Part shown: piece after piece, positions 44,104 to 53,083 of the stretch
Layout of the letters: every line of letters starts with the position of its first letter
Position numbering within the stretch: position 1 is the first letter of the stretch
Assembly (NCBI GenBank): GCA_029907545.1
Contig: JARYLR010000001.1
Location: forward strand, 1-64,000
Origin: Candidatus Bathyarchaeota archaeon
GTDB taxonomy: Archaea; Thermoproteota; Bathyarchaeia; Bathyarchaeales; Bathycorpusculaceae
Reading direction: 5' to 3'
DNA: 64,000 nucleotides
The notes under the pieces: generated by a model
The model's input: only the letters and a program-made list of their open reading frames with translations
What the model was told of the DNA's origin: nothing
Database searches by the model: none
Made by a program: the position numbers and the translations under genes

Positions 44104-45561
44104 ATGTCGGAATATGAGACGAAAAAGCCAGAAACCCGAGAGCAACTGATAGCAATCCTCAAAAAAGCTGCCGAAAAAGAGGCAGAAACCCGCGGCAAAA
44201 TAGCTCGAAAGCCGACAAAGCCTACAATTTCTGGAGTTGCCGCAATTCTAAACGTGCACAGAGACACATTGTATACATGGATGAAGGAGTTTAAGGTCGA
44301 TTTCAAAGAGATATCCGACACTGTCCCAGCGACTTTTATGCCTAAGCTAGCAGAAGCTTCTGAAAAACCAGCATATCTTATTGGCGAAGCGTTAATCGGG
44401 GAGGGAAACGAGGTGGCACACATAGACCTCTTGATAGGAGACAAAGACGGCCCTGTCGGAGAAGCCTTTGCAGCCGGAATGTCTAACCTCTCCTTTGGAC
44501 ACACACCTCTGCTGGCAGTGATAAGGCCGAATCTGCCGCCTAAACCTCACACGCTGCTTGTGCCGAAAGTCACCGTGAAAAATCTTGAAGCCGCAGGCAA
44601 AATCTTCGGACCCGCCCAAGCCGCTGTAGCCAAGGCAGTTGCTGACTCCGTCGAAGACGGAGTCATTCCCAAAGAAAAGGTGGATGACTGGGTCATAGTC
44701 TGCAGCGTGTTCATTCATCCACAAGCAACCGACTACCGAAAGATATACCATTACAACTACAGCGCTACCAGACTGGCAATCAAGAGAGCGATGGCGAATT
44801 ATCCTTCACTGGAAAAGGTTTTCTACGACAAGGACAGGGCGAAACATCCAATCATGGGATTCAAAGTGCCACGCCTCTGGAGACCACCTTACCTGCAGAT
44901 CTCCCTTGACATACCAGATCTTGAAAGAACGAAAAAGATCATAACACAGATCCCGAAAAGTGACAGAATAATATTGGAAGTGGGAACCCCTCTCATAAAA
45001 CGTTACGGCGCCAAAGTCATCAGCGACCTAAGAGAAGTAGTGAAGGACGTGTTTTTTGTAGCTGACCTGAAAACACTGGACGTAGGCAAAGTCGAAGTTG
45101 ACTTGGCTTATGAAGAGACTGCTGACGCTGTCGTGGCATCCGGGCTGGCGCCTGCAGAAACGCTTGACGCATTTGTCCACGAAGGAAAACGACTAGGAAT
45201 CTACGCGTGGATTGACATGTTGAACGTAGAGGACCCGATTAGAAAACTAAAATCGCTGAAAGAGTTTCCAGACGTGGTGATACTTCACAGAGGGATAGAC
45301 CAAGAAACAGGCAGAGAACACGGACTCGAAGCAATCAAAGAAATAAGGCAAACATTCAAAGACAAACGATTCTTAATCGCAGTAGCAGGCGGAATAGTTC
45401 CGGAAACCGCAAAAGAAGCCTTAGCAAAAGGCGCAGACATAATCATAGTTGGAAGATACGTCACACAGTCACGAGACATCGAGCACGCCGTAAGAGACTT
45501 CCTTGAAGCCACGCCCGAAATGCGAGAAGACATAGACCTATTTAGAGTACACGTAGAATAG
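44104..45561 (+). CDS. fae-hps: HTH-Fae-Hps fusion (formaldehyde-activating enzyme / hexulose-6-phosphate synthase)
   Basis: A 485-residue fusion. Residues 91-250 are Fae, which joins formaldehyde to tetrahydromethanopterin ([14 protein letters not shown] with the catalytic His at 107). Residues 265-470 are Hps, the aldolase that links ribulose-5-phosphate and formaldehyde to hexulose-6-phosphate ([16 protein letters not shown] near 320). In archaea without an oxidative pentose route, the reverse reaction makes ribulose-5-phosphate and Fae traps the formaldehyde. Known archaeal Fae-Hps proteins are about 390-410 residues and start directly at YLIGEAL. Here about 85 extra residues precede, including a helix-turn-helix ([20 protein letters not shown], 41-60). 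An internal ATG at 44338 would give the plain enzyme, but it has no ribosome-binding site. The extension may be a DNA-binding autoregulator. Confidence 0.92.
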   Translation: MSEYETKKPETREQLIAILKKAAEKEAETRGKIARKPTKPTISGVAAILNVHRDTLYTWMKEFKVDFKEISDTVPATFMPKLAEASEKPAYLIGEALIGEGNEVAHIDLLIGDKDGPVGEAFAAGMSNLSFGHTPLLAVIRPNLPPKPHTLLVPKVTVKNLEAAGKIFGPAQAAVAKAVADSVEDGVIPKEKVDDWVIVCSVFIHPQATDYRKIYHYNYSATRLAIKRAMANYPSLEKVFYDKDRAKHPIMGFKVPRLWRPPYLQISLDIPDLERTKKIITQIPKSDRIILEVGTPLIKRYGAKVISDLREVVKDVFFVADLKTLDVGKVEVDLAYEETADAVVASGLAPAETLDAFVHEGKRLGIYAWIDMLNVEDPIRKLKSLKEFPDVVILHRGIDQETGREHGLEAIKEIRQTFKDKRFLIAVAGGIVPETAKEALAKGADIIIVGRYVTQSRDIEHAVRDFLEATPEMREDIDLFRVHVE

Positions 45562-45576
45562 CCCAGCAAAACCCCC

Positions 45577-45585
45577 TTTTTTGTT
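45577..45585. terminator. T-run between convergent fae-hps and MFS genes
   Basis: CCCCCTTTTTTGTTT in the 23-base gap between the two convergent stops. The T run would end plus-strand transcription. The minus-strand gene reads through only A's here, so its terminator lies elsewhere. Confidence 0.4.
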
Positions 45586-46784
45586 TATGTGAAAGCTTTG
45601 AAACTGATCCATGAAAGCATGAAAACTGCGCCAGCGGCAACAAAAACATAGAAAAAGCTGAGTTGAGCAAGAAAAGGCCCGATAAAAGAGCCGCAGGCTC
45701 CGCCGATTCCGATTAGAACGTTGAATAAGCCAGCCTTCCTCGCTGGTATCAGCCGCATAGATAGAGAAAGAGTATGGGCAAGGAACACCGCATAAGCAGC
45801 GCCCATGAGAAACAGGAGCAACGCAGTCATGGCTAACTGGTATATGGCTATGTGGAGAGTTAGTGCCAAAAGGAGTGCCAGCAAGCCTCGCAAGAGCACT
45901 ATTCTACTGATGCTTGCCTTTGCAGCTTCTCGATAAGACCCACGTCCTGTAAATAAGTAGCCAAGAGTTGCGCCAAGCGAGCTTAGAACGTATACGGCAA
46001 AAACTAGGCTTTCTGGCAGTTGGGCATCTCGTGTGATTGCGGAAATGAAAATTGGCATTGGCGTAAAAAGCATGCTTGTTGCTAAAGAGAAAAATGTTAA
46101 GCCGGCACAGAAGGCTAACACGTTTTCCTTCTTCAGTTTTTCTTGAAGAGGAAACCCATCCAGAAGATTTGATGTAAGCACGATTCCGCGTGAGGCAAAA
46201 TCCACTGTTGTTTCCATTCTGACAAGCTTTCTTTCGAAGATGAACATGGGATCGGCTACTAAGACTAGGGAAAGAAGAAAAGCGGCTAAATTCAGAAAGC
46301 AGCAGAATGTGAACGTGAATGTCGAGCTGACGTTCATGACTGATAGAATGAAGCCTGCGAGAAGCCCTATCAACCAGCCTGATTCCGTGAAAACCTTATA
46401 AAAAGCAAAACTTCTTTCCCATTCCTCGCTAGAATACAGCTCGGCAATTAGAACATTTTTGGGTGCCTCATCTGCCACATGAAACGCAGACATGGCAATA
46501 TACAAAGCAACCAGCGAAAAAACACTTGAAGTAAAAGTAAAGGCATACAGGAAAACTGCCGAGGATAAATAGGACAGCAAAATATACCGTTTGTACCGTC
46601 TTGTTCGGTCGGAAAGATAACCCCATAGAAAAGAAAAAGGAATACACGCTAGCAACGCTCCTGCCGACATGACGCCTACGTCGATGACGGATCCGCCGAC
46701 AGCAGGCGACACAATGTATAAGGGAAGAAAAATAGACAAAAGACCGAAACCCATCTCGTGGAAGAAAGCTCCCAGTCGCCACAT
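45585..46784 (-). CDS. MFS transporter
   Basis: About 399 residues from the ATG at 46784 with roughly 12 membrane segments. The motif-A-like loop is FLWGYLSDRTRRYKRY near residue 65 after the start. A TTTTTATTTT element at about 46805-46815 would put the transcript start near this ATG, so it may be leaderless. The longer frame from 46895 adds a region with no membrane character and is less likely. Substrate unknown. It is convergent with fae-hps and divergent from the S6e gene. Confidence 0.75.
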   Translation of the reverse strand: MWRLGAFFHEMGFGLLSIFLPLYIVSPAVGGSVIDVGVMSAGALLACIPFSFLWGYLSDRTRRYKRYILLSYLSSAVFLYAFTFTSSVFSLVALYIAMSAFHVADEAPKNVLIAELYSSEEWERSFAFYKVFTESGWLIGLLAGFILSVMNVSSTFTFTFCCFLNLAAFLLSLVLVADPMFIFERKLVRMETTVDFASRGIVLTSNLLDGFPLQEKLKKENVLAFCAGLTFFSLATSMLFTPMPIFISAITRDAQLPESLVFAVYVLSSLGATLGYLFTGRGSYREAAKASISRIVLLRGLLALLLALTLHIAIYQLAMTALLLFLMGAAYAVFLAHTLSLSMRLIPARKAGLFNVLIGIGGACGSFIGPFLAQLSFFYVFVAAGAVFMLSWISFKAFT

Positions 46785-46920
46785 GCCTAAGGAGCACTCA
46801 AAAAGAAAAATAAAAACCTTTACCAGACAAGTGACAGATCGTCCAAATAACACGGATGTTCGTAAATCCTTAATAGAGAGATGCTTAACTCTCATAAACC
46901 ACTAAGGAGACTCTACGCGA

Positions 46921-47322
46921 ATGGCAAAGTTCAAAGTAATAATCTCAGACACCCAAGCTGGAACCTCAAACAGCGTGGAAGTGGGAGATGCACGCGCCAC
47001 TCCATTGATTGGAAAACGCGTAGGCGAAGTAATCGACGGCGCAATAGTGGACCTGGCAGGCTACAAACTTCAAATAACAGGGGGATCTGACAAAGACGGT
47101 TTTCCAATGAGACCCAGCGTTCATGGTGGCGTCCGCCGACAAGTAGTCCTAAGCGGAGGAGTAGGCTTCAACCCTTCGGATGAAGGTCTTAGAAGGCGCA
47201 AAATGGTTCGAGGCAACATTGTCACTGAAGAAATCGTTCAGCTTAACTTGAAAATAGTCGAGAAACCCAAAAGGAGCGAAAGAAAGCAAAAAAGCCAAAG
47301 AGAAGAAGCAAGAAGCTGCTGA
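46921..47322 (+). CDS. rps6e: Ribosomal protein S6e (frame of the tail uncertain)
   Basis: The 30S protein S6e (133 residues as read). MAKFKVIISDTQAG, KRVGEVIDGAIVDL and SVHGGVRRQVVLSGGVGF are typical. AGGAG lies ten bases before the ATG. The last 18 residues in this frame (ERKQKSQREEARSC) look accidental. If one C is removed from GAGAAACCCAAAAGG near 47263, the frame runs to a TAA at 47378-47380 with an Ala/Lys/Glu tail ([18 protein letters not shown]...EEA), much like the charged tails of S27ae and S24e here. So a one-base insertion in the tail is likely, either real or an assembly error. Confidence 0.9.
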   Translation: MAKFKVIISDTQAGTSNSVEVGDARATPLIGKRVGEVIDGAIVDLAGYKLQITGGSDKDGFPMRPSVHGGVRRQVVLSGGVGFNPSDEGLRRRKMVRGNIVTEEIVQLNLKIVEKPKRSERKQKSQREEARSC

Positions 47323-47445
47323 AAAAGAGGCTGAAACTGAGCCGCAGCTAACAGGCGATAAGCCTTCAGAAGAGGCTTAAGATTTATTAGGTTGCGCAGT
47401 TTATTCCCTCAGTAATTCAATAGCGGTTTATGGGAAAATAAGAAA

Positions 47446-48690
47446 ATGAGTGAAGAAAAACGCTCAACACTGCCAAAGCAGCCTGAAGCCAACATAGGCA
47501 CCATAGGTCACGTTGACCATGGAAAAACAACCCTTGTCCAAGCCTTAACAGGAGTATGGGCATCACGCCACAGCGAAGAACTGAAACGAGGCATAACAAT
47601 TAAGCTAGGCTACGCTGACATGCCGATCTACAAGTGCCCAAAATGCGAACCTCCAAGGAACTATTCAACTAAGCCAGTCTGCCCAAACTGCAATTCAAAA
47701 GCAGTCTTCCTTCGAGCAGTAAGTTTTGTAGATGCGCCTGGGCATGAGGCGCTAATGGCTACAATGCTTTCCGGTGTGGCGATAATGGATGGCGCCATAC
47801 TTGTAATAGCAGCAGACGAACCTTGTCCGCAGCCACAGACGAGAGAGCATCTTGCCGCAGCAGACATCATTGGGATGAAAAAGATCATTATCGTGCAAAA
47901 CAAAATCGACATCGTCAACGAAAACAGAGCACGCAAAAGCTATGATGAAATCAAAAAATTTGTGAAAGGCACCGTCGCCGAAAACGCCCCAATAATTCCC
48001 ATCTCAGCACAGCGCAACGTAAACATAGACGTACTTCTCCAAGCAATGGAAGAAATCATACCTACACCAAAAAGAGACGAAACCAAACCTCCCTTAATGT
48101 ACGTAGTCCGCTCATTTGACATTAACAAGCCAGGTACCCCCATTGAGAAGCTGGAAGGCGGAGTCATAGGAGGAACAATCTTCCAAGGAAAATTCGCCAT
48201 CGGAACCGAGATAGAGATAAAGCCAGGCGTAGCAGTTGAGGGAAAAGGAACATATTGCCCTCTGTCAAGCGAGATTGTTAGCTTGCACGCAGGCGGAAAA
48301 AACGTGAAAGAAGCCCGCTGCGGCGGACTGGTAGGAGTTGGAACCCTTCTAGATCCCTCATATTCAAAGGCAGATGGATTAACTGGAAACATGGCGGGAA
48401 AAGCAGGCTTGCTTCCGCCAACTCTTTGCGAGTTAAATTTGGAAACCCATATCCTAGAGCAAGCTGTCGGCACAAAAGAACTGGTGAAAGTTGATAGGCT
48501 CACAATAGGGGAAACCTTGCTTCTGCATTTAGGAGCCGCCATAACCGTGGGCAAAATAACCGCTGTAAAAAAAGATCAGATCTCGCTTCAGCTTACGAGA
48601 CCGGTCTGTGCACAGCAAGGCTCGAGAGTCGCGTTAAGCCGAAAAATCGGCGGCAGATGGCGACTTATAGGATATGGAATGATAAAGTAA
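47446..48690 (+). CDS. eif2g: Translation initiation factor aIF2 gamma
   Basis: GTPase subunit that delivers initiator tRNA to the small ribosomal subunit. Length is 414 residues. G1 is GHVDHGKTT near residue 21, G3 is DAPGHE near 92, and NKID near 148. A zinc ribbon with four cysteines (CPKCEPP, then CPNC) lies around 64-86, typical of the gamma subunit. The gene is followed by the PIN protein and Rpo7, a common archaeal order. Confidence 0.96.
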   Translation: MSEEKRSTLPKQPEANIGTIGHVDHGKTTLVQALTGVWASRHSEELKRGITIKLGYADMPIYKCPKCEPPRNYSTKPVCPNCNSKAVFLRAVSFVDAPGHEALMATMLSGVAIMDGAILVIAADEPCPQPQTREHLAAADIIGMKKIIIVQNKIDIVNENRARKSYDEIKKFVKGTVAENAPIIPISAQRNVNIDVLLQAMEEIIPTPKRDETKPPLMYVVRSFDINKPGTPIEKLEGGVIGGTIFQGKFAIGTEIEIKPGVAVEGKGTYCPLSSEIVSLHAGGKNVKEARCGGLVGVGTLLDPSYSKADGLTGNMAGKAGLLPPTLCELNLETHILEQAVGTKELVKVDRLTIGETLLLHLGAAITVGKITAVKKDQISLQLTRPVCAQQGSRVALSRKIGGRWRLIGYGMIK

Positions 48691-48691
48691 C

Positions 48692-49117
48692 ATGAACGCG
48701 GAACCTAAGCGGAAAAAGAAGCCTCTTAGGATACTTCTAGACTCTAATGCTTTGCTTGTGCCATTCCAGTTCAAAATAGACATATTTGAGGAACTAAAAA
48801 CTCTGCTGAAAATGAATTTTGAGGCAATCCTACTTTCTCCAGTGCGCGCTGAGCTAGAGGAAATTGCCAAGACAGCGTCTCCTCAAATGCGGAAAGACTT
48901 TGCTTTAGCCTTGGAACTTGCTGGAAAATGCAAGCCTGTTGAGATATGCAGCGAAAAAACGGAATCAACAGATGACGTGATCGTCAAAATCGCCAGCAGA
49001 TGGAGGGCGTCGGTCTTCACAAATGATAAGCACCTTAAAAAGAGGCTAAGAGATATAAATGTGCCAGTTATCTATGTGAGGCAAAAATCAAAATTAGAAA
49101 TAGATGGAAGGATATGA
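48692..49117 (+). CDS. PIN-domain RNA-processing nuclease (Fcf1/Utp23-like)
   Basis: A 141-residue PIN domain with the usual acidic residues: LLDSNAL near 15-21, PVRAELEEI near 50, TDDVIVKIA near 92, and VFTNDKHLKKRL near 107. PIN proteins between aIF2 gamma and Rpo7 in archaea are widely held to act in rRNA processing, similar to eukaryotic Fcf1. It starts immediately after the aIF2-gamma stop. Confidence 0.85.
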   Translation: MNAEPKRKKKPLRILLDSNALLVPFQFKIDIFEELKTLLKMNFEAILLSPVRAELEEIAKTASPQMRKDFALALELAGKCKPVEICSEKTESTDDVIVKIASRWRASVFTNDKHLKKRLRDINVPVIYVRQKSKLEIDGRI

Positions 49118-49120
49118 TAC

Positions 49121-49735
49121 TTGTTCAAACTCATAACTCTTGAAGACACAATCCGCATTCCACCAGAAACCTTTGGAAACCCGTTGGAAGCGGTGGGCCA
49201 ACAGCAGGTCAAGGCAAAGTATGAGGGCGTGGTAGAGGAAGAACTAGGCTACGTCATAGCCGTGGTCAACGTGAACGTGAGCCCCACAGGAAAAATAATT
49301 CCCGGCGACGGCGCCACCTACCATAAAGTCGCTTTCTCTTTGCTAACATTCTACCCGAGACTTCAAGAAGTGGTTGAAGGCGAAGTTGTAGAGATAGCGG
49401 ATTTCGGCGCCTTTGTCCGCATCGGTCCCGTCGACGCCTTGCTTCACGTTTCTCAACTTGTGGACGATTTTATCTCTTATGATGAAAAGCAAGGTGTTCT
49501 GCTTGGAAAAGAGACTAAGCGAAAACTGTGCAGCGGCGATCAAGTTCGTGTTAGAATAACTGCGGTGTCACTTGGCAGAGCAGGCAGCTCTGGAAAGATA
49601 GGCGTCACTGCAAGACAGGCATTTCTCGGCAAACTTGAGTGGATAGAAAATGAAATTCAAAAAGCACGGGAGCCGACAGAGAAAAAACCTTCTGTAGCAG
49701 AAGAGAAACCACGAAAACAGGAGAAAGCTAAATGA
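49121..49735 (+). CDS. rpo7: RNA polymerase subunit Rpo7 (E')
   Basis: A 204-residue Rpo7 that pairs with Rpo4 in the polymerase stalk and binds emerging RNA. The N-terminal tip domain (to about 80) is followed by an S1/OB domain (GEVVEIADFGAFVRIGPVDALLHVSQL, about 85-111). The last 30 residues are a charged low-complexity tail. The start is TTG. It overlaps spt4 by four bases. No Rpo4 gene is in the window. Confidence 0.95.
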   Translation: MFKLITLEDTIRIPPETFGNPLEAVGQQQVKAKYEGVVEEELGYVIAVVNVNVSPTGKIIPGDGATYHKVAFSLLTFYPRLQEVVEGEVVEIADFGAFVRIGPVDALLHVSQLVDDFISYDEKQGVLLGKETKRKLCSGDQVRVRITAVSLGRAGSSGKIGVTARQAFLGKLEWIENEIQKAREPTEKKPSVAEEKPRKQEKAK

Positions 49736-49917
49736 GTGAACGCGCCTGTCCGACATGTCACGTGATAACCAGAGGAAATGTTTGCCCAAAGTGCAAGTCG
49801 TCAAGCCTAAGCGATGATTTTGCTGGTTTGCTTATAATGCTTGACCCCGAAGACTCGATCATCGCGAAGGCAACCAACATCAAAGAAAAAGGGCGCTATG
49901 CACTAAAGGTTAGATAG
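49732..49917 (+). CDS. spt4: Transcription elongation factor Spt4
   Basis: A 61-residue zinc protein: CPTC near the start, then CPKC, which bind one zinc. LIMLDPEDSIIAKATNIKEKGRYALKV is typical. It joins Spt5 to form a clamp-like elongation factor. Directly follows rpo7, the conserved archaeal pair. Confidence 0.93.
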   Translation: MSERACPTCHVITRGNVCPKCKSSSLSDDFAGLLIMLDPEDSIIAKATNIKEKGRYALKVR

Positions 49918-49918
49918 G

Positions 49919-50452
49919 ATGAACATCGCGTACAGGCTTAACGGCGACCTACGCGGAAAGTTAAAAGACCCTATCGGCGTTCTAATCCGTGGATCTTTTT
50001 CTGAAACTATGAGAAGATTCCGAGAGATTATGGCAAAGGAGAAGCCTAGTCAGCTGATATCGGTGGGAGACACAGTTTCAAGAAACCTTTTCAAGAATAA
50101 CATTTCTCCCCACGTTTTCATCATAGACAACCTGCAGATGAGGAAACCAGTCAAAGAAGCCGCGCTTCCGGCAGAGGAAACAATCTACGTTAAGAACCCG
50201 CCAGCCACAATAACAGAAGAAGCCGCAAACGCCATATGCGACGCCTTGAAATCGGATAAAACCACAAAAATAGTGGTAAACGGCGAAGAAGACCTTCTAA
50301 CACTTGTAGCTATCTTGTATGCTCCGGAGAACTCGCTTGTCTTGTATGGTCAACCTCGCGAAGGCATTGTCGTGGTCAAAGTTACAGAGGAAAAAAGACG
50401 CGAGATTCAAGACATTCTCCGAGAAATGCAGAATGCTCGAAAAACTAAATAA
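49919..50452 (+). CDS. GTP-dependent dephospho-CoA kinase
   Basis: A 177-residue member of the DUF359 family, shown in archaea to phosphorylate dephospho-CoA using GTP, the last CoA-synthesis step. LISVGDTVSRNLFKNN, HVFIIDNLQMRKP and VNGEEDLLTL are typical. It lies one base after spt4 and before S24e, the frequent archaeal order. Confidence 0.9.
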   Translation: MNIAYRLNGDLRGKLKDPIGVLIRGSFSETMRRFREIMAKEKPSQLISVGDTVSRNLFKNNISPHVFIIDNLQMRKPVKEAALPAEETIYVKNPPATITEEAANAICDALKSDKTTKIVVNGEEDLLTLVAILYAPENSLVLYGQPREGIVVVKVTEEKRREIQDILREMQNARKTK

Positions 50453-50494
50453 GAAGGCGCTGCATGAAGTCAACACCTTAAGCGAGGAAAGCTA

Positions 50495-50806
50495 ATGAAA
50501 CTAGAAATACTGGCAGAGAAAGAAAACCCCTTGCTCAAAAGAAAGGAGATTCAGTTCCAAGTAGACCATGATGAGAAAGGAAGCACTCCGCCAAGACTTG
50601 AAGTTCGAAGGGCACTAGCAGACACTTTAAAGATTAATGTTGACCAAATCTTTGTCAAGAAACTCAAGACCAAAACGGGAACACACGTTGCTCTTGGCGA
50701 GGCTAATATTTACGAATCGGCTGATCTAGCAAGACGCTTAGAGCCAGCCTACGTGATAAAACGGAATATTCCACCAGAAAAACCAAAAGAAGAGGAGAAA
50801 AAGTAG
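50495..50806 (+). CDS. rps24e: Ribosomal protein S24e
   Basis: A 103-residue S24e of the small subunit. KENPLLKRKEIQFQVDHD and TPPRLEVRRALADTLK match the family, and the C-terminus is a short Lys/Glu/Pro tail. It precedes S27ae by three bases. Confidence 0.93.
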   Translation: MKLEILAEKENPLLKRKEIQFQVDHDEKGSTPPRLEVRRALADTLKINVDQIFVKKLKTKTGTHVALGEANIYESADLARRLEPAYVIKRNIPPEKPKEEEKK

Positions 50807-50809
50807 CCT

Positions 50810-51130
50810 ATGTCAAAAAAAACAGAGGCCAAACAAAAAGACACCTCGAAGGAAAAGGCACCAGCAAAACCGCCGGAAAAAGCAGCAGAACCGGCAGAGG
50901 CTAAAGAGGAAACCAAACCTGAAACGAAGCCTGAAAAAGTTGCGCGTGCTCCGAAAAAGAAGAAAGAGGAAAAACCCATCCACACGCTTTTCAAGATAGA
51001 AAATGGCAAGATTATAAGGCTTCGCCCTACCTGCGAACGATGTGGCACAGGGTACTTCATGGCAGACCACGGAAACAGATACACATGCGGACACTGCGGC
51101 TTCACACGCTATAAGCCGAATGCGAAATAA
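50810..51130 (+). CDS. rps27ae: Ribosomal protein S27ae with a long N-terminal charged extension
   Basis: The C-terminal 50 residues are a standard zinc-ribbon S27ae: CERCGTG (Cys75, Cys78) and CGHCGF (Cys93, Cys96). The first 55 residues are a low-complexity Lys/Glu/Pro/Ala extension, while most S27ae proteins are 50-60 residues in all. The extension is probably disordered and may bind rRNA. Confidence 0.92.
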   Translation: MSKKTEAKQKDTSKEKAPAKPPEKAAEPAEAKEETKPETKPEKVARAPKKKKEEKPIHTLFKIENGKIIRLRPTCERCGTGYFMADHGNRYTCGHCGFTRYKPNAK

Positions 51131-51175
51131 ACAGCTTTAAATTGCTCTGTGCCTAACGCTTTTCTGTTGATCTTG

Positions 51176-51601
51176 ATGATTAGGGTAAACGTTTCAATAA
51201 CTAACGTTTCTGCTAAACGGTTTTTAGACATGCGAAAACCGATACCGCCCATACAGATAAACACAAACCTAAATCTTGTAGGTGTAGAAAAACCTTCAGA
51301 TGATTCGCTTGAAGTGCCCTTTGTCTTGACCATAAGCTACAACCCCTCCATAGCCCAGATAAGCCTAGAAGGAAGAGCGTTCGTATCCGGAGACAAAAAC
51401 GAGCTAGAGAGAATCCTAAAGGATTACGAAGAGAAGAAGCCGCCGCCACCGGTAATCATACAGTCAATATCCAACGTGGTTTTCGTTGAATCTGTGCTAG
51501 TGGCAAGGACAATAAACATTCCACCGCCTATTCCTCTGCCGCAGATAACGCAATCTCAGCCGCCAGCGAAAAAGCCATCAGGCTTTGACTATAGCGCATA
51601 A
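51176..51601 (+). CDS. SecB-like beta-sandwich protein
   Basis: About 141 residues from the ATG at 51176. A TTTAAATT box at 51135-51142 would place the transcript near 51164, which excludes the longer GTG start at 51149. The pattern of strands (IRVNVSITNVSAKRF, PFVLTISYNPSIAQISLEGRAF) followed by a helix and then NVVFVESVLVARTINIPPPIPLPQI recalls the SecB chaperone fold, in which the end of the domain reads FPYxRxxISxLxxRGxFPPLxLxP. Archaeal SecB-like proteins are known from a few methanogens. The call is a fold inference. It could hold unfolded proteins for export or a toxin. Confidence 0.5.
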   Translation: MIRVNVSITNVSAKRFLDMRKPIPPIQINTNLNLVGVEKPSDDSLEVPFVLTISYNPSIAQISLEGRAFVSGDKNELERILKDYEEKKPPPPVIIQSISNVVFVESVLVARTINIPPPIPLPQITQSQPPAKKPSGFDYSA

Positions 51602-51613
51602 AAAAAGAAACGC

Positions 51614-52018
51614 CTATTTCAATGGAACATACATCGATGAACGGGACGCACCAATTCCCGGAGTCCCATGCCTAACCGGCTTGTTGGTGATGGCAAACTC
51701 GCCTAGATAATGTCCAATCATTTCCGGCTGTATCTCTACTTTCACGAATTCTTTTCCATTGTGCACGTGGACTGAAACGCCCACCATTTCTGGAAGAACT
51801 ATCATGTCGCGAACATGTGTCTTAACTTGCATGCTTCCCCCAGTTCTCGTTGCTTCTTTAGCTAATCTCATCTTTTCAAGCAGTATCCTCTGTTCTGGTT
51901 TAAGACCTCGACGCAAACTTCTTCTCTGTCTTGAAGGAAGCATGTTTATGAACTCGTCCATAGACATCTCTTGCAGCTGACTTAGGGCAAGTCCACGATA
52001 GGTGAATTCTTTAGGCAT
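51614..52018 (-). CDS. rps19: Ribosomal protein S19
   Basis: A 134-residue S19. [26 protein letters not shown] and [23 protein letters not shown] match the family. It is the last gene of an L3-L4-L23-L2-S19 series; the usual next genes L22, S3 and L29 do not follow. Confidence 0.95.
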   Translation of the reverse strand: MPKEFTYRGLALSQLQEMSMDEFINMLPSRQRRSLRRGLKPEQRILLEKMRLAKEATRTGGSMQVKTHVRDMIVLPEMVGVSVHVHNGKEFVKVEIQPEMIGHYLGEFAITNKPVRHGTPGIGASRSSMYVPLK

Positions 52019-52065
52019 TTTTCCTCACTTCCATGGCAATTCCGATTGCTATAAACCTTCTGCTC

Positions 52066-52809
52066 TCAGGTAACAGTCTTCTTCCTTTTCTGACCGGCAC
52101 CTCTGGCGGCAATTAACCCAACCTTTTGTCCTGGCGGCGCGCCATGTGAAGTCGTTGTAACCTTCCGCGCGCTCCTCTTGCTGCTGCCGTATGGATGGAC
52201 AACTGCAACCATGGCTATTCCACGAGTTCTAGGATACTTACGTCCTCTGGCTCTCATTAAATGGAACTTCTCACCTGCCTTCAGAAATGGCTTTTCAGTT
52301 CTTCCGGCGCCTGAAACCACTCCAATTGTGGCTCTGCAGAAATCTCCAATGTACTTATTTTTTCCAGACGGAAGCTTAATCATCGTTCCTTGAGGCGTAT
52401 GGCCGACAACCATTGCATACGCTCCAGAAGACTTTACCAGCTTGCCGCCATCTCCAGGCCGAAGTTCTATATTGCAGATCAAAGTCCCTTCAGGGATTTT
52501 TCCCACTGGTATGATGTTGCCCACCTCTGGCGGTGCATTTCCGCCCATCTGAACCTGCTTATTCACGTGAACCCCCTCAGGAACCACGGTGTAGCAGGTG
52601 TCTCCGTTTTCAAAGCGTATCAAAGCCAGCGGCGAACCGCGGCCTGGGTCATGCGCGAATGACTCAATGGTTCCTTTAACAGTTGCTTCAGATGCTTCTT
52701 TTGCCGAAGTTAACTGAGGATACTGTGCAGGAGCCACTCTTTTGTGTGTTGAGGCTCTGAAGGGCGAACCACCGCGCCCGCGTCTTTGCACTCTAATTCT
52801 TTTTCCCAT
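52066..52809 (-). CDS. rpl2: Ribosomal protein L2
   Basis: A 247-residue L2 starting at the ATG at 52809 (GKRIRVQRRGRGGSPF); the longer frame to 52836 adds nine residues without family likeness. It binds 23S rRNA near the peptidyl transferase centre. VAVVHPYGSS and RGAGQKRKK close the protein as usual. Confidence 0.95.
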   Translation of the reverse strand: MGKRIRVQRRGRGGSPFRASTHKRVAPAQYPQLTSAKEASEATVKGTIESFAHDPGRGSPLALIRFENGDTCYTVVPEGVHVNKQVQMGGNAPPEVGNIIPVGKIPEGTLICNIELRPGDGGKLVKSSGAYAMVVGHTPQGTMIKLPSGKNKYIGDFCRATIGVVSGAGRTEKPFLKAGEKFHLMRARGRKYPRTRGIAMVAVVHPYGSSKRSARKVTTTSHGAPPGQKVGLIAARGAGQKRKKTVT

Positions 52810-52822
52810 AACCAATTCCTCA

Positions 52823-53083
52823 CTAGAGTATGCCAAGCTTGATCGCTACATCAGCAGCACGATAGTCAGGATGAAGCTTGACAAAGGCTTTCTTCTTTCC
52901 CTGCGGTGTAATCAAGAGGTTGACATGTTGAACTTTGACTTCGTAAAGCTCTTCAACCGCCTTTTTCACGTCATTTTTGCTGGCATTCAGATTTACTATG
53001 AAGACAAGTTTATTCTCTTTTTCCACCATCAAGCTTGCAGCTTCAGTCATTAACGGAAACAGTATAACGTCGTAAGGATCCAT
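52823..53083 (-). CDS. rpl23: Ribosomal protein L23
   Basis: An 86-residue L23 (PLMTEAASLMVEKENKLVFIVN, then VKVQHVNLLITPQGKKKAFVKL). It lies at the tunnel exit and is a docking site for SRP and Sec. The start overlaps the L4 stop (TGATG). Confidence 0.94.
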   Translation of the reverse strand: MDPYDVILFPLMTEAASLMVEKENKLVFIVNLNASKNDVKKAVEELYEVKVQHVNLLITPQGKKKAFVKLHPDYRAADVAIKLGIL

